Source: Halobacterium hubeiense (GTDB lineage: Archaea > Halobacteriota > Halobacteria > Halobacteriales > Halobacteriaceae). Taken from it: a stretch of DNA of 64,000 nucleotides. The notes beneath the pieces were generated by a model. That model worked only from the letters and a program-made list of their open reading frames with translations, did not search any database and was not told the origin of the DNA. Below are positions 1 to 10,504 of the stretch, one piece after another. The stretch spans positions 1,860,001 through 1,924,000 of the forward strand of contig NZ_LN831302.1 in the NCBI RefSeq assembly GCF_001488575.1, in the 5' to 3' direction. How positions within the stretch are numbered: the first letter of the stretch is position 1; each line of letters starts with the position of its first letter. A program made the translations under genes and the position numbers.

Positions 1-148
1 GAAGAGGAAAAACGACCGCGTAAGCCCGTGAAGCGTCACTGGGGTTTTTGTTGGTATCCGGCCACGTGAGCGTATCCGGGTCGGCGCGGCCGTCGCCGGG
101 CGTGTGCCGCCGGATGGCTGCTCTCTGCCGACGAGAGACATCTCAACC

Positions 149-2662
149 ATGAAACGACGAAACGTCTTGTTCGGAATCGGTGCGACGATTAGCGCGGGTG
201 CCGCGGTCGGCACCGGCGCGTTCTCGAACGTCTCCAGCCAGCGCCAGCTCACCGTCACCGTCGCCGGGGACGCCGCCGGCCTGCTCTCGCTGCGGCCGTA
301 CAGCGGGCCGAACGGCGAGTACGCCGACGATTCGGGCGACAAGCTCGCGCTGTCGCTGGGCGACGACTCGGCGGGGCTGACCCGCGGCTCCCAGTACGAG
401 TTCGACGCGACGCTGCGCGTCGGCAATCAGGGCACCCAGCCGGTGTACGTCTGGACGGAGGTCGACTCCGAGACGTTCGCCGACGACGCGCTCTACCTCT
501 ACCAGTCGGACGCCGCGACGCAGTTCGACGCGTCGAACCCCGCCGAGGTCGGTGTCGGCGGCGACCGCGTCCTCGGCGTGTACGTGGACACGACGGGCGT
601 CGAGACGGACAGCTACGAGGCGTCGATTACGGTCCACGCCAGCGACGAACCGCCCGAGGGAACGGCGCCCGGCGACGAACCCGCGGAGCCCAGCGAGTAC
701 GTCGACTCGCTGGTCTTCGACTCGACGGCGAGCCTGCTCGCCGAGGACGGGTTCCTCGACGAGAGCAGCGTCGTCGTCACCGCGATGGACACCGCGACGT
801 CCACGGACGCAGACGGGAACGGCGACGCCACCGCGTACCCGGACGGCGAGGACCTCCCGCTGGTTGCCGCCGACGGCCCCGTGGTCGCGTTCGGGTTCCC
901 GTTCGCGCAGAACGACGTGTCGTTCGGCCAGTACGGCAACGAGGAAGTCCTCCTGAACGTCCTCGACGAGTACGCCGGCTCCGGCACCGTGCTGTGGGAC
1001 GAGAGCCACGGCCAGTTCTACGACCTCGCGAGCCACTCCTCGTTCGCGGGGTACGCCGAGGAGAACGGCTACGAGGTGACCGCCGCGTCGTCGCTGCCCG
1101 GCAACCTCGCGGACGCCAGCGCCGTCGTCGTCACGACGCCCGCCGACGCGTTCACCGAGAACGAACTGAGCGTCCTGTCGATGTTCGCCAGCGACGGCGG
1201 CCTCGTCGTCCTGATGGACCAGTCCGACTTCAGCGACTACGACCAGACTGCGAACCTCAACGAAGTCGCGGACGCCCTCGACACCTCGATTCGGTTCAAC
1301 GACAACCAGGTCGTGGACGCGCAGAACAACGCGGGCAGCGACTTCGTTCCGGTGACGTCGTCGTTCAACACCGACGACTACGGCTCGCTGCTCGCCGCCC
1401 GGGAGGACCTCGGCCCCGAACTGGACGCTAGCGAGGAATACGAGGTCGACGTCGTGAACGTGACCGACGGCGACACCGTCGAGGTGCAGTTCGACGACGG
1501 GACCCAGAAGACGGTGCGGACGGTCGGCCACGACACCCCGGAGACGAGCGCCGAGAACGAACGCCCGCAGGAGTGGGAGGGCATCGACGACCCGGAGACG
1601 CTCCTGAAGTGGGGCGACGAGGCGACCAGCTACGCGGAGGACGCGCTCGACGGGAAGACCGTGACGCTGTCCTTTGACGAGGGCGAGGGCCTGCGCGGGA
1701 ACTACGGTCGGCTGCTGGGCTTGCTCGAAGTGGACGGCAGCCTCTACAACGAGCAGGTCGTCGCGGACGGCTACGCCCGCGTCTACGACTCCGGGCTCGG
1801 GCGCCACGACGAGTTCTGGAGCGCGGAGGCGGACGCGCGCGCCGCGGGCCGCGGGCTCTGGGCGGACAGCGATGTCGAGGCGACGCCGGTGGTCGGTGAC
1901 GACCCCGTATCGGAGCTGTTCGTGCCGTACGCGACGAGCGTCACCGCCACCGGCGGGCTCGCCGACGAGCGCGTTCCGGTCGCGTCAGAGGGCGGGGAGC
2001 CGCTGGTCGCGGTGGACGAGGACGCGAACGTCGCGATGCTCGGCGGCCCGCTCCCCGACGAGTCCTTCGAGAGCGCGGAGGGCGGCCCCGGCGTCGGCGA
2101 CTACGGGAACTACGTGTTCCTGACGAACCTCGTGGACGCCGTCGCCGCCAGCGACCGGAGCGGCGACGTGCTCGTGGACGGCGGCCACGGGCAGTTCGGC
2201 GCCGACTACGCGCTCGCCGCCGAAGACGCCGCCTACTACCAGCGCTACCTGGAGGGGCACAGCATCGGCTTGGAGGGAACCAACGACTACGGCGACGAGT
2301 ACGGCCCGGACCTCGCGGACGCCCGCGCGCTCGTCGTCACCGCGCCAAGCGAGCCGTTCACCGACGACGAGATTGCGGCGGTCGCGTCGTTCGCCGAGAG
2401 CGGCGGCGCCGTCGTGCTCGCGAGCGCGAGCGGCGACGCGGCCGCGGACGCCCGCGGGCACCTCGACGACCTCGCCGCCGAACTCGGCACCGACCTCAGG
2501 ACCGGAACGGTGGTCACGGACGCGTCGAACAACGTCGGGAGCGCCGACAACCCCGCGACGACGAACTTCGACGAGTCCGCCTTCCTCTTCGAGGCGTACG
2601 GTAGCGGGGACGGCGGCGACAGCGGTACGGTAGCGAGCGTCGTCGACACGTACAGCTACTGA
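149..2662 (+). CDS. Exported multidomain protein with a nuclease domain between two amidotransferase-like domains
   Basis: About 837 residues from the ATG at 149, chosen because it opens directly on an export signal (MKRRNVLFGIGA, twin-arginine type); an upstream in-frame GTG at 104 would bury it. Seen in order: signal peptide; a haloarchaeal DUF1102-like beta domain (about 30-165); an amidotransferase/DUF4350-like domain (about 180-425); a thermonuclease (SNase) fold (about 428-575); and a second amidotransferase-like domain (about 580-835) sharing the GQ(F)...VVVT(A/T)P phrases of the first. The SNase part keeps the expected residues: DGDTV, arginine in VRTVG, DTPE, and YGR. I infer an extracellular or surface DNA/RNA-degrading enzyme; the role of the flanking domains is unknown. 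It stands alone before the tungstate transporter. Confidence 0.8.
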   Translation: MKRRNVLFGIGATISAGAAVGTGAFSNVSSQRQLTVTVAGDAAGLLSLRPYSGPNGEYADDSGDKLALSLGDDSAGLTRGSQYEFDATLRVGNQGTQPVYVWTEVDSETFADDALYLYQSDAATQFDASNPAEVGVGGDRVLGVYVDTTGVETDSYEASITVHASDEPPEGTAPGDEPAEPSEYVDSLVFDSTASLLAEDGFLDESSVVVTAMDTATSTDADGNGDATAYPDGEDLPLVAADGPVVAFGFPFAQNDVSFGQYGNEEVLLNVLDEYAGSGTVLWDESHGQFYDLASHSSFAGYAEENGYEVTAASSLPGNLADASAVVVTTPADAFTENELSVLSMFASDGGLVVLMDQSDFSDYDQTANLNEVADALDTSIRFNDNQVVDAQNNAGSDFVPVTSSFNTDDYGSLLAAREDLGPELDASEEYEVDVVNVTDGDTVEVQFDDGTQKTVRTVGHDTPETSAENERPQEWEGIDDPETLLKWGDEATSYAEDALDGKTVTLSFDEGEGLRGNYGRLLGLLEVDGSLYNEQVVADGYARVYDSGLGRHDEFWSAEADARAAGRGLWADSDVEATPVVGDDPVSELFVPYATSVTATGGLADERVPVASEGGEPLVAVDEDANVAMLGGPLPDESFESAEGGPGVGDYGNYVFLTNLVDAVAASDRSGDVLVDGGHGQFGADYALAAEDAAYYQRYLEGHSIGLEGTNDYGDEYGPDLADARALVVTAPSEPFTDDEIAAVASFAESGGAVVLASASGDAAADARGHLDDLAAELGTDLRTGTVVTDASNNVGSADNPATTNFDESAFLFEAYGSGDGGDSGTVASVVDTYSY

Positions 2663-2843
2663 CCCGGCCTGCGGCGGTCTCGCCGGCCGGACTAACGTAA
2701 CCAGTATCGGTTTCTTTCTCTCGCACTCGAAACCGCTCGCGTCTGCCCTGTGAGGAGTATTTCGGTGCGTTTCCGGCGCTCACAGACTATTTTGCCCTCG
2801 TCGGAAGGTAACGACTAGACGGTACGAACGAACAACACTTTTG

Positions 2844-2860
2844 CCGGTGGAGGCCACCGG
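2844..2860. promoter_or_regulatory. Inverted repeat upstream of tupA (candidate operator)
   Basis: CCGGTGG-AGG-CCACCGG is a perfect 7-bp dyad with a 3-nt spacer, ending 7 nt before the GTG chosen as the tupA start. An AT-richer stretch (AACACTTTTG) lies just upstream and could be the promoter. The position suits a repressor site or a 5'-UTR hairpin. Function is inferred only from position and symmetry. Confidence 0.35.
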
Positions 2861-2867
2861 TGTATCT

Positions 2868-3794
2868 GTGCCAATACAACGACGGCAGTTCCTCGCTGCG
2901 CTGGGGACGGGCGCCACCGCAGCACTCGCCGGCTGTTCGAGCGTGCTCGGCAGTAGTAGCGGTGACGCTGGGGTGTCCGGCGAGACGCTCACGCTCACCA
3001 CGACGACGAGTACCTACGACACCGGCCTGCTGGACGCGTTGAACGAGCCCTTCCAGGAGATGTACGGCGTCACCGTCGATTCGGTCGCGCAGGGGACGGG
3101 CGCGGCGCTGGAGACCGCGCGCAACGGCAACTCCGACGTCATCATGGTCCACGCGCGCTCGCTCGAAGACGAGTTCATGCGCAACGGCCACGGCGTCAAC
3201 CGCCGCGACCTGATGTTTAACGACTTCGTCATCGTCGGCCCCGCGGACGACCCCGCCGGCATCGAGGGGATGGAGTCGGCGACCGAGGCGTTCGCCACCA
3301 TCGCCGACGCCGGCGCGCGGTTCGTCTCCCGCGGGGACAACTCCGGGACGCACACCAAGGAACTCGCCGTCTGGGAGGCGGCGGGCGTCGAACCCGGCGG
3401 CGACTGGTACCAGGAGACCGGACAGGGGATGGGCGCGGTGCTCAACATCGCCAACGAGCAGGACGGGTACACGCTCGCGGACCGCGGCACCTACCTCTCC
3501 CAGCAGTCCGAAATCGGCCTCGCGATTCTCGTGCAGGGCCCCATCGAGGGCGGCCCGGAGCGGCTCTCGAACCCCTACGGCATCCTCGCCGCCAACCCCG
3601 CGCGCCACGAGGACGCCAACTACGACCTCGCGATGGCGTACATCGGCTACGTCACCAGCCCGCAGGGCCAGCGGGTCATCGCCGACTACACCGCCGACGG
3701 CCAGCAGCTGTTCTACCCGCGTGCGCTCTCGGAGGACCCGGACTTCCAGCAGTACGTCCCCGAGGGCTGGAGCTCCGACGAGTCGAACGAGTGA
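2868..3794 (+). CDS. tupA: Tungstate ABC transporter substrate-binding lipoprotein TupA
   Basis: 308 residues. The GTG at 2868 puts the Tat motif at the N-terminus (QRRQFLAAL) followed by a lipobox ending LAGC, so the mature protein should be a membrane-anchored lipoprotein; a TTG at 2841 would add nine residues. The family phrases [29 protein letters not shown] and [12 protein letters not shown] match TupA-type anion-binding proteins. It is followed, with start/stop overlaps, by a permease and an ATPase. Tungstate is inferred from the TupA signature; molybdate transport cannot be excluded from sequence alone. Confidence 0.88.
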   Translation: MPIQRRQFLAALGTGATAALAGCSSVLGSSSGDAGVSGETLTLTTTTSTYDTGLLDALNEPFQEMYGVTVDSVAQGTGAALETARNGNSDVIMVHARSLEDEFMRNGHGVNRRDLMFNDFVIVGPADDPAGIEGMESATEAFATIADAGARFVSRGDNSGTHTKELAVWEAAGVEPGGDWYQETGQGMGAVLNIANEQDGYTLADRGTYLSQQSEIGLAILVQGPIEGGPERLSNPYGILAANPARHEDANYDLAMAYIGYVTSPQGQRVIADYTADGQQLFYPRALSEDPDFQQYVPEGWSSDESNE

Positions 3795-4567
3795 AGATGG
3801 TCGCAGCACAGGCTGGAGTCGTGCCGCTCGCTGACGCGCTCTCGATGCTCGCGCACGCGGCCTCCGGGCCGCTGCTCGTGGAGTTCCCCTTCCAGTCGCA
3901 GTACGTCAGCAGCATCATCGTCGTCTCCCTGTACGTCAGCGTCACCGCGGTCGCGCTCAGCACGCTGTTCAGCGTCCCGCTGGCGCTGCTCGTCGGGTTC
4001 TCGGAGTTCCGCGGCCGGCGGCTGCTCACCTCCATCATCAACACGGGGATGGGGTTCCCGAGCGTCGTCGTCGGGCTGCTCGTGCTCATCGCGGTGTCCA
4101 ATCAGGGGCCGCTTGGCCGCTTCGACCTCGTGTTCACGCGGAAGGCGATGATAATCTCGCAGTTCGTGCTCGCGACGCCGCCGATTACGGGCATCAGCCT
4201 CGCCGCGGTGACGAGCGTCGAGAGCCGTATCAACGACGCCGCGTTCGCGCTCGGCGGCACGCGGCTGGACGTCGCGCTCGCCGTCGTCAAGGAAGCGCGG
4301 TACGGCATCGCGACCGCCGTGCTGGCGGGGTTCGGGCGCGCCATCAGCGAGGTCGGGTCCGTGCTCATCGTCGGCGGGAACATCGCGGGCGTGGACGGCG
4401 TCTCGAAGACCCGGACGCTGACGACCGCCATCCGGCAGGAGGCCCGACAGGGCCGCTACGAGCTCGCGCTCGTGCTCGGCGCGGTGCTGGTCGCGCTCGT
4501 GCTCGTCGTCAACGCCGTCGTCATCCGACTCGGCGACGGCGGCGTCGGCGGAGGTGGACTGCGGTGA
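3791..4567 (+). CDS. tupB: Tungstate ABC transporter permease TupB
   Basis: 258 residues with about five to six hydrophobic segments and a BPD-type permease core. The coupling-loop region ([18 protein letters not shown] followed by [14 protein letters not shown]) is typical of the TupB/ModB group. The GTG at 3791 overlaps the tupA stop; an ATG at 3797 is an equally plausible start and shortens it by two residues. It should form the membrane channel with TupA outside and TupC inside. Confidence 0.88.
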   Translation: MKMVAAQAGVVPLADALSMLAHAASGPLLVEFPFQSQYVSSIIVVSLYVSVTAVALSTLFSVPLALLVGFSEFRGRRLLTSIINTGMGFPSVVVGLLVLIAVSNQGPLGRFDLVFTRKAMIISQFVLATPPITGISLAAVTSVESRINDAAFALGGTRLDVALAVVKEARYGIATAVLAGFGRAISEVGSVLIVGGNIAGVDGVSKTRTLTTAIRQEARQGRYELALVLGAVLVALVLVVNAVVIRLGDGGVGGGGLR

Positions 4568-5337
4568 GCCTCGACGCGCGCGGCGTCACGCACGCCTACG
4601 AGGACGCCGACGACCCCGTCTTCCGGGACGTCTCGCTGACCGTCGCCCCCGGCGAGGTCGTCGCCGTCATCGGTCCCTCGGGCGTCGGGAAGACGACGCT
4701 GCTGCGACTACTGGGGCTGTTCACGCCGCCCGACGAGGGCACCGTCGCCGTCGGCGGCACCGACGCGTGGTCGCTGGCCAGCGACGAACGGCTCGCCCTC
4801 CGGCGCCGCGTCGGCGTCGTCTTCCAGGAGGCGAGTCTCTTCGACACGTCGGTCGCGCGCAACGTCGAGTACGGCCTGCGCGTCCGGCGGTCGTGGCGCG
4901 AGCGCGTCCGCGACGAACTCCGCGCGCTCGTCGGGGACGACGAGCCGCCGGCCGCAGTCAGGGACGCGCTGGACGTCGTCGGGCTCGGCGACTACGTGGA
5001 CACGCCCGCGGACTCTTTGTCCGGCGGGGAAGCCCAGCGCGTCGCGTTCGCTCGCGCGCTCGCGTACGACCCCGACTTCCTGCTGCTCGACGAGCCGACC
5101 TCGGACCTCGACCCGCGGAACACGGCGGTCATCGAGGACGCGACGACCGCGGCCGCGGAGCGCGACATCGGCGTCGTCGTCGCGACCCACGACATGAACC
5201 AGGCCCGACGCGTCGCCGACCGCGTCGCCGTCCTCTTAGACGACAGCATTATCGAGGCCGGCCCGGCGGACCGCGTCTTCGAGACCCCCCGCGACGAGCG
5301 CGCGCGGCAGTTCATCGACGGCGAGCTCGTCTACTGA
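4564..5337 (+). CDS. tupC: Tungstate ABC transporter ATP-binding protein TupC
   Basis: 257 residues with a complete ABC ATPase set: Walker [11 protein letters not shown]-loop VFQEAS, signature LSGGEAQR, Walker B FLLLDEP, and H-loop VVATHD. The GTG start overlaps the tupB stop by 4 nt, so translation is probably coupled. Its 3' end overlaps the convergent methyltransferase gene by 7 nt. It energises tungstate import, which supplies the pterin cofactor also served by the two MoeA genes at 36796-39866. Confidence 0.9.
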   Translation: MSLDARGVTHAYEDADDPVFRDVSLTVAPGEVVAVIGPSGVGKTTLLRLLGLFTPPDEGTVAVGGTDAWSLASDERLALRRRVGVVFQEASLFDTSVARNVEYGLRVRRSWRERVRDELRALVGDDEPPAAVRDALDVVGLGDYVDTPADSLSGGEAQRVAFARALAYDPDFLLLDEPTSDLDPRNTAVIEDATTAAAERDIGVVVATHDMNQARRVADRVAVLLDDSIIEAGPADRVFETPRDERARQFIDGELVY

Positions 5338-6098
5338 GCGACCGCCCAGAACCGCGCGCTCCGTGGGACCTCCCAGAGAATGTCGGGCAGGTCGCTGCCC
5401 TCGCGGTCGCTTTCTGTGACGGTCTGGTGGCGGTGCTCGAAGACGCGGCGGACGTCGAAGCCCGCGTCCACGAGCGCGTTGTGGACCTCGCCGACGCGCC
5501 GGTCGAAGACGACCATCTCCGACTCGTACTCCTCGTCGATGGTGATTTCGCGGGGGCCGTCCCCGAAGTAGCTCCCCTCGAAGGTCGCGGATTCGGCGTC
5601 CAGCCCCTCGTAGAGCGGGTGGGGGACGCTCAGCACGAAGACGCCGCCGTCCCGGAGGACACGGCGCGCTTCCGCGAGCGCGCCGTCGAGGTCCGCGACC
5701 ATCTGGAACGCCGCCTCCGAGGACGCCAGCTCGAAGCTGTCGTCGGCGAACGGCACCGCGGTCACGTCCCCCTGCACGAACTGCGCGTCGACGCCGTAGA
5801 AGTCCCGCAGGCGTCGCGCGTGCGCCAGCTGTTCGCCGGAGAAGTCCACGCCGACGGCGGTGGCGGCGCCGAGGTCGGCGGTGCCGACCGTTCCCTGCCC
5901 GCCGCCGCAGCCGAGTTCCACGTAGTCCCGCCCCGCGACGCCGTCGAAGAACTCCGGGAGCCCGCCGGGCGCGTCCGACGCGAACGGCGACGGCGCGGGC
6001 GGCGCCGCCCCCTCCGCGGTGTTCGCGTTCCAGATGGCTTGGAAGCCGTCGCTCCACTCGTTCCACAGCCGCCGGTTCTCCCGTCGGTGGTCGGTCAT
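5331..6098 (-). CDS. Class I SAM-dependent methyltransferase
   Basis: 255 residues from the ATG at 6098. The Rossmann SAM-binding motif DYVELGCGGGQGTVG is followed by GVDFSGEQL and QGDVTAVPFADDSFELA, standard for a UbiE/type-11 methyltransferase. The N-terminus (HRRENRRLWNEWSDGFQ) is typical of small-molecule methyltransferases of this group. The substrate cannot be read from the sequence. The gene is convergent with tupC and lies downstream of leuB, but a 114-nt gap makes co-transcription with the leu genes uncertain. Confidence 0.8.
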   Translation of the reverse strand: MTDHRRENRRLWNEWSDGFQAIWNANTAEGAAPPAPSPFASDAPGGLPEFFDGVAGRDYVELGCGGGQGTVGTADLGAATAVGVDFSGEQLAHARRLRDFYGVDAQFVQGDVTAVPFADDSFELASSEAAFQMVADLDGALAEARRVLRDGGVFVLSVPHPLYEGLDAESATFEGSYFGDGPREITIDEEYESEMVVFDRRVGEVHNALVDAGFDVRRVFEHRHQTVTESDREGSDLPDILWEVPRSARFWAVAQ

Positions 6099-6212
6099 TG
6101 GCGACGCTGGCGCGGCCGTACACATCAGTATTCCCCCGGCGTGACACTGAGCAGCACGGCTTCGTGGCCGCGGCTGGGCGGCGGAACGAGCGGAGAGAAG
6201 CGGGAAGCGGCC

Positions 6213-7202
6213 CTACAGCCGGTCGATAATCGCGTCGCCGACCTGCTCGGTGGTCGCGTCGCCGCCGAGATCGGGCGTCCGCGGGCCGTCCGCGAGCACG
6301 CCCTCGACGGCGTCGCGGACGCGCTGGCCGTCCTCGTCGTAGCCGAGGAACTCCAGCAGCATCGCCGCCGACAGCACGGTCGCGCCGGGGTTGGCCACGC
6401 CCTGTCCGGCGATGTCCGGGGCGGTGCCGTGGACGGGCTCGAACAGCCCGCGCTCCTCGCCGACGTTCGCCGACGGCAGCAGGCCGAGGCCGCCGACGAG
6501 GCCCGCGGCGAGGTCCGAGAGCACGTCGCCCGCGAGGTTCGGGCAGACGACCACGTCGTAGTCGTCGGGATACAGCGGAAGCCGCGTCGCGAACGCGTCC
6601 ATCAGCTCCTCGTCGGTCTCGACGCCGCGCTCGTCGGCCACGGAGACCACGGCGTCGCGGAACCGGCCGTCGGTCTTCCGCATCACGTTCGCCTTGTGGG
6701 TGACCGTGAACCCCTCGGTGCCGTCGGGGCCGCGGCCCGCCTCGACGAACTCGCAGGCGAACTCCGCGAGCCGCCGGGACGCCGACGACGTGACGACCCG
6801 GGTGAGCGTCGAGAGGTCGTCGCTGAGGTCGTCCTCGTGGCCCGCGTAGACGCCCTCCGTGTTCTCCCGGAGGAACACCACGTCGGTCTCCGGGCGGAGC
6901 GCGTCCACGCCCGGGTACGCGCGAGCCGGGCGGATGTTCACGAACGACTCCACCGCCGAGCGAAGCGGCAGAATGACGTCCGCGGCCGTCTCGCCGGCGG
7001 CGCCGAACAGCGTGGCATCCGCGGCTTCGACCGCTTCGCGCGTCTCCGCCGGGAGGGCGGTCCCGGTCTCTGCTTTCACCGCGTCGCCGGCGTCGGCGTG
7101 CACGAACTCGAAGTCCCCGACCGCGTCGAGGACGTCCACCGCGACGGGCACGACCTCCTGCCCGATGCCGTCGCCGGGGATGACCGCAATCTCCTCAGAC
7201 AT
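6213..7202 (-). CDS. leuB: 3-isopropylmalate dehydrogenase LeuB
   Basis: 329 residues. It opens with the isocitrate/isopropylmalate dehydrogenase phrase [13 protein letters not shown] and contains [12 protein letters not shown], the [39 protein letters not shown] region (metal and substrate site), and [19 protein letters not shown] (NAD site). It oxidatively decarboxylates 3-isopropylmalate in leucine synthesis. Its ATG overlaps the end of leuD by 8 nt, making it the last gene of the ilv-leu operon. Confidence 0.92.
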   Translation of the reverse strand: MSEEIAVIPGDGIGQEVVPVAVDVLDAVGDFEFVHADAGDAVKAETGTALPAETREAVEAADATLFGAAGETAADVILPLRSAVESFVNIRPARAYPGVDALRPETDVVFLRENTEGVYAGHEDDLSDDLSTLTRVVTSSASRRLAEFACEFVEAGRGPDGTEGFTVTHKANVMRKTDGRFRDAVVSVADERGVETDEELMDAFATRLPLYPDDYDVVVCPNLAGDVLSDLAAGLVGGLGLLPSANVGEERGLFEPVHGTAPDIAGQGVANPGATVLSAAMLLEFLGYDEDGQRVRDAVEGVLADGPRTPDLGGDATTEQVGDAIIDRL

Positions 7203-7809
7203 CCGTGTAGGGGAGACTCTCGGCGGTTTCGCGCACGGTGTCGGCGTTCGCGCCCATCAGCGCGGTCGTGTCCCAGACGCCGTCGACGAGCGCGCGCCGC
7301 TGGGCGTCGTCGACCTCCGCGTCGATGACCGTGTCGCCGTACCGGACCTCCTCGTTGACGACGTCCACCTCGATTTCCGCGTCGGGGTGCTCGTCGATGA
7401 ACTCCTGCAGGGCTTCGACGTCCTCCTGGTCGGCGGTGACGGTGGGGATGCCGAGCGCGAGGCAGTTCCCCGCGAAAATCTCGGCGAACGACTCGCCGAC
7501 GATGGCGTCGATGCCCCACCGCATCAGCGCCTGCGGCGCGTGCTCGCGGGAGGAGCCACAGCCGAAGTTCGCGTTCACCGTCAGAACCGAGGCGCCCTGG
7601 AAGTGGTCCTCGTTGAACGGGTGCTCCTTGGGGTTGTCGTCGTCGTCGAACCGCACGTCGAAGAACGCGAACTCCCCGAGGCCGTCGAACGTGACGACCT
7701 TCATGAACCGCGCGGGGATGATCTGGTCCGTGTCGATGTCGTTCCCGCGCACGGGGACGCCCGTGCCCGAGACCTGTTTCACGGTCTCCGCGGGTCCTTC
7801 GTCGCTCAT
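7195..7809 (-). CDS. leuD: 3-isopropylmalate dehydratase small subunit LeuD
   Basis: 204 residues starting [19 protein letters not shown]; the ATG at 7809 overlaps the leuC stop as ATGA. Family phrases: [26 protein letters not shown], and [18 protein letters not shown]. With LeuC it forms the [4Fe-4S] isopropylmalate isomerase. The same frame stays open upstream across leuC, but that part is arginine-rich shadow sequence. Confidence 0.92.
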   Translation of the reverse strand: MSDEGPAETVKQVSGTGVPVRGNDIDTDQIIPARFMKVVTFDGLGEFAFFDVRFDDDDNPKEHPFNEDHFQGASVLTVNANFGCGSSREHAPQALMRWGIDAIVGESFAEIFAGNCLALGIPTVTADQEDVEALQEFIDEHPDAEIEVDVVNEEVRYGDTVIDAEVDDAQRRALVDGVWDTTALMGANADTVRETAESLPYTDV

Positions 7810-9230
7810 GCGCGCACCTCCTCGAAGCGCTCCAGTTCGCGGACGTCCGTGACCTCGCCGGTGATGGCGGCCGCGGCGACCATCGGCGGGCTCATCAGGA
7901 CGGTGCGGCCGTCCTTGGAGCCCTGCCGGCCGACGAAGTTCCGGTTCGACGAGGACGCGCACCGCTCGTCGCCGACTAGCTGGTCCTCGTTCATCCCGAG
8001 ACACATCGAACAGCCGGCGCCGCGCCAGTCGAAGCCGGCGTCCTCGAACACCTCGTCGAGGCCCTCGGCTTCGGCGGCGGCTTTGACGCGCTGGCTGCCC
8101 GGCACGACCATCGCGCGCACGGAGTCGTGGACCTCGTGGCCCTTCACGACCTCCGCGGCCTCCCGGAGGTCCGGCAGGCGCGCGTTCGTGCAGCTCCCGA
8201 GGAACGCCACGTCGATGGGGTAGCCCGCCATCGTGTCGCCGGGCTCGACGTCCATGTGTTCCTGCGCGGCGCGCGCGCTGTCCTGCTTGTCCGCGGGCAG
8301 GTCCTCGGGCGCGGGAATCTCCTCGGAGATGCCGATGCCCTGGCCGGGCGTCGTCCCCCACGTGACCGTGGGTTCGAGCGCGTCGCCGTCGATTTCCACG
8401 ACGTCGTCGTACTCGGCGTCCGCGTCGGAGGCGATGGACTCCCAGTAGCGCTTGAGCTCCTCGAACTCCTCGCCGTCGGGGACGCGGTCGCGGCCTTCGA
8501 GGTACTCGTAGGTGGTCTCGTCGGGGTTGACGTAGCCCGCGCGAGCGCCGCCCTCGATGGACATGTTGCAGATGCTCATCCGACCGGCCATGTCCATGTC
8601 CTCGATTGCCTCACCGCCGTACTCGTAGACGTAGCCGACGCCGCCGTCGGTACCGAGCTTCCGGATGACCTGCAGGATGACGTCCTTCGGCGTCACGCCG
8701 TCGTCGAGTTCGCCAGTGACCTCGATGCGACGCACTTTCTGCTTCTCCATGGCGACGCAGCCGGTCGCCAGCACGTCCCGAATCTGGGAGGTGCCGATGC
8801 CGAACGCGAGCGCGCCGAACGCGCCGTGGGTCGCCGTGTGGGAGTCCCCACAGACGATGGTCATCCCGGGCTGGGTGAGCCCCTGCTCCGGGCCGACTAC
8901 GTGCACGATGCCCTGCCGGCCGGTCGTCGGGTCGGCGAAGTCGATGTTCGCCGCGCGCACGTTCTCCTCCAGTTCGCTCATCATCTCCTCGGCCGCGTCG
9001 TCGCTGTAGGGGCGCGACTGGTCGGCGGTCGGGACGATGTGGTCCACGGTCGCGTACGTGCGCCCGGGGTACGCGACGTCGAGGTCGCGCTCCTTGAGCA
9101 TCCCGAACGCCTGCGGGCTCGTCACCTCGTGGATGAGGTGGAGGCCGACGAACAGCTGGGTCTGCCCGGTCGGCAGCTCCGTGACCTCGTGGCGGTCCCA
9201 GACCTTGTCGTAGAGCGTGTTCTCACTCAT
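7806..9230 (-). CDS. leuC: 3-isopropylmalate dehydratase large subunit LeuC
   Basis: 474 residues of the aconitase family. Visible phrases include [38 protein letters not shown] and [14 protein letters not shown], which supply the three cysteine ligands of the [4Fe-4S] cluster, and [12 protein letters not shown]. It isomerises 2- to 3-isopropylmalate. The start overlaps the end of the 78-aa gene by 8 nt and the stop overlaps leuD, so the whole stretch should be one mRNA. Confidence 0.93.
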   Translation of the reverse strand: MSENTLYDKVWDRHEVTELPTGQTQLFVGLHLIHEVTSPQAFGMLKERDLDVAYPGRTYATVDHIVPTADQSRPYSDDAAEEMMSELEENVRAANIDFADPTTGRQGIVHVVGPEQGLTQPGMTIVCGDSHTATHGAFGALAFGIGTSQIRDVLATGCVAMEKQKVRRIEVTGELDDGVTPKDVILQVIRKLGTDGGVGYVYEYGGEAIEDMDMAGRMSICNMSIEGGARAGYVNPDETTYEYLEGRDRVPDGEEFEELKRYWESIASDADAEYDDVVEIDGDALEPTVTWGTTPGQGIGISEEIPAPEDLPADKQDSARAAQEHMDVEPGDTMAGYPIDVAFLGSCTNARLPDLREAAEVVKGHEVHDSVRAMVVPGSQRVKAAAEAEGLDEVFEDAGFDWRGAGCSMCLGMNEDQLVGDERCASSSNRNFVGRQGSKDGRTVLMSPPMVAAAAITGEVTDVRELERFEEVRA

Positions 9231-9459
9231 CGCGTCCGTCCTCGTCGGCTACGGGTTCGCCGCCGCGCTCCCAGACGGGGTTGGCGCCCTCGTCCTCGGC
9301 CGGCGGCGTCTGGTCGACGTCTTTCATCGTCTGTTCTTCGGTCGCCTCACGTTTACCTCCGTCTGCGGCGACCACCGGCCCGCGTCGGAACACCGAGCCG
9401 ACGCCGTCGGGCGCTTCGGGGTTGCGCTGGCTGACGTCCGCGAGCGTCTGCTCAGTCAT
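9223..9459 (-). CDS. Small acidic protein embedded between ilvC and leuC, unknown function
   Basis: 78 residues, acidic, no membrane segment. It overlaps ilvC and leuC by 8 nt each, so it is translationally locked into the operon. There is a hint of an internal repeat: [17 protein letters not shown] versus [18 protein letters not shown]. From memory, Haloferax volcanii has a small conserved gene in the same place between ilvC and leuC, which supports a real gene. No catalytic motif is visible; an accessory or regulatory role in branched-chain amino acid synthesis is only inferred. Confidence 0.75.
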   Translation of the reverse strand: MTEQTLADVSQRNPEAPDGVGSVFRRGPVVAADGGKREATEEQTMKDVDQTPPAEDEGANPVWERGGEPVADEDGRDE

Positions 9460-10504
9460 CAGCGGACACCTCCGGCTCCTGCTCGACTTCGGGCTCGTCG
9501 GCCCACGCGAACAGGCCGCGCAGGCGCTCGCCGACCGCCTCGATGTCGTGGTTCTGTTCGGCCTGCCGGCGCTGGCGGTACGACGGCCGGCCCGCCTGGT
9601 TCTCCGCGATCCACTCGCGGGCGAACTCGCCGTTCTGGACCTCTTCGAGGACCTCCTCCATGTTCTCGCGGACGTCCTCGTCGACGATTTCGTCGCCGCG
9701 CGTCAGCCCGCCGTACTCGGCGGTGTCAGAGACGGAGTCCCACATCTCGGTGTTCCCGCCCTCGTACATCAGGTCCACGATGAGCTTCAGCTCGTTCAGC
9801 ACCTCGAAGTACGCCATCTCGGGGCTGTAGCCGTTGTCCACGAGCGTCTCGTAGCCGTGCTTGACGAGGCTGGTGACGCCGCCGCAGAGGACGGCCTGCT
9901 CGCCGAACAGGTCGGACTCGGTCTCCTCCTGGAACGTCGTCTCGAGGACGCCGGCGCGCGTGCAGCCGATGCCGTCGGCGTACGCCAGCGCCTCGTCGCG
10001 GGCGTCGCCCGTGGCGTCCTGGTAGACCGCCAGCAGCGCGGGCGTGCCCTCGTCGGCCTCGTAGTTCCGGCGCACGAGGTGGCCCGGGGACTTCGGCGCA
10101 ATCATCGTCACGTCCACGTCCTCCGGCGGCTCGATCTGTCCGTAGTGGATGTTGAACCCGTGCGCGAACTGGAGCGTGTCGCCGGCGTCCAGCTCCGGCT
10201 CGATGGCCTCGAAGACGGACGGCTGTACGGTGTCCGGCACGAGCACGGAGACGACGTCCGCCTCCCGGGCGGCCTGCTTCGGGGTCGCGACGCGCAGGCC
10301 GTCGGCTTCCGCCGCGGACCGCGACGACGAGCCCTCGCGGAGACCGACGACCACGTCCACCCCGCTGTCCGCGAGGTTCTGGGCGTGGGCGTGGCCCTGA
10401 CTGCCGTAGCCGAGGACGGCGACGGTCTTGTCGTCGATGTAGCGGCGCTCGACGTCCGATTCGTTGTACACTGGCTGCGTGAAGTCTTCGTCTGCTGCTG
10501 TCAT
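9452..10504 (-). CDS. ilvC: Ketol-acid reductoisomerase IlvC
   Basis: 350 residues, class I length. The NADPH-binding motif [15 protein letters not shown] is followed by a basic loop (REGSSSRS) consistent with NADPH preference, then [26 protein letters not shown] (metal-binding acidic residues) and [13 protein letters not shown]. The C-terminus has an acidic tail. It converts acetolactate and acetohydroxybutyrate to dihydroxy acids. Its ATG overlaps the ilvN stop as ATGA. Confidence 0.93.
   Translation of the reverse strand: MTAADEDFTQPVYNESDVERRYIDDKTVAVLGYGSQGHAHAQNLADSGVDVVVGLREGSSSRSAAEADGLRVATPKQAAREADVVSVLVPDTVQPSVFEAIEPELDAGDTLQFAHGFNIHYGQIEPPEDVDVTMIAPKSPGHLVRRNYEADEGTPALLAVYQDATGDARDEALAYADGIGCTRAGVLETTFQEETESDLFGEQAVLCGGVTSLVKHGYETLVDNGYSPEMAYFEVLNELKLIVDLMYEGGNTEMWDSVSDTAEYGGLTRGDEIVDEDVRENMEEVLEEVQNGEFAREWIAENQAGRPSYRQRRQAEQNHDIEAVGERLRGLFAWADEPEVEQEPEVSADD

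Noticed and set aside
4554-7328. 924-codon + strand frame covering tupC, the methyltransferase and leuB
   Set aside because: Starts as arginine-rich frameshifted tupC sequence and runs through antisense of real genes; no domain recognisable.
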